From the NCBI GenBank assembly GCA_016194835.1, contig JACQAU010000127.1, forward strand, positions 1 through 5,283: a DNA stretch of 5,283 nucleotides, given 5' to 3'. The position numbers and the translations under genes are program-made. Below, in pieces: positions 5,210-5,283 of the stretch. The notes under the pieces were generated by a model that worked only from the letters and a program-made list of their open reading frames with translations, ran no database searches and was not told the origin of the DNA. The stretch comes from Deltaproteobacteria bacterium. Its GTDB lineage: Bacteria > Bdellovibrionota > UBA1018. Position 1 is the stretch's first letter. The number at the start of each line of letters is the position of its first letter.

Positions 5210-5283
5210 TTAATCTCGATTCTTTTCATTTAACAAACGATGAAGACGATTCAAGACTTCCCATCGCAAGACATCAACAGACA
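5210..5283 (-). CDS. C-terminal 23 codons of an unidentified gene, cut by window edge
   Basis: An open frame enters from the right edge and ends with TAA at 5212-5210. Its last residues include SVDVLRWEVLNRLHRLL and then NEKNRD. The frame is an amphipathic, probably helical tail, and the other two minus-strand frames have stops here. The stop lies 5 nt before the BKACE ATG, as expected for the preceding gene of the same operon. The fragment is too short to name; a partner enzyme in the same acyl-CoA pathway is possible but unproven. Confidence 0.6.
   Translation of the reverse strand, partial: SVDVLRWEVLNRLHRLLNEKNRD

Overview
The window is AT-rich DNA, roughly one-third G+C by eye, with compact bacterial gene organisation. 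The candidate lipoprotein with a relaxed lipobox and a sigma-54-like site suggest a Gram-negative bacterium. Taxonomy cannot be fixed from the sequence. A Bdellovibrionota-like or other AT-rich proteobacterial lineage is only a guess.

Left part (1-2771): two divergent glycosyltransferase genes, probably part of a cell-envelope glycan locus. On the minus strand is the N-terminal 414 codons of a polytopic GT-C (GT39/ArnT-like) glycosyltransferase that runs off the left edge. On the plus strand is a complete GT4-family (GT-B fold) glycosyltransferase of 398 aa. The 323 bp between their starts hold a long inverted repeat. It has a 35-bp perfect inner pair and a 15-bp perfect outer pair, and it encloses an 88-nt core of about 58% G+C with nested small hairpins. 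Reading outward, each gene is preceded by nearly the same sequence, so this is either a MITE-like or hairpin element or an inverted duplication of an upstream region. The plus-strand gene ends in a 15-bp hairpin.

Middle part (2772-3724): a well-equipped start (sigma-54-like -24 element, strong AAGGAGGTG ribosome site, lipoprotein-type signal peptide) reads 40 codons to a TAA at 3046-3048. The +1 frame continues without a stop, and without a start codon of its own before 3470, to a TAG ending at 3724. Joined, they make a ~265-aa secreted, Tyr/Asn/Ser/Phe-rich, Cys-containing protein. The junction CAA-CCC-TAA is compatible with a programmed +1 frameshift, but a mutation or sequencing error is equally possible. 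This is the most interesting coding anomaly of the window.

Right part (3713-5283, minus strand): a tight gene row made of the last 23 codons of an unidentified gene, a complete BKACE-family enzyme (relative of 3-keto-5-aminohexanoate cleavage enzyme, metal and active-site residues conserved), and a RluA-type pseudouridine synthase without an S4 domain. The latter's stop overlaps the end of the convergent lipoprotein frame by 12 bp. No tRNA, rRNA, CRISPR array or recognisable transposase gene was seen.
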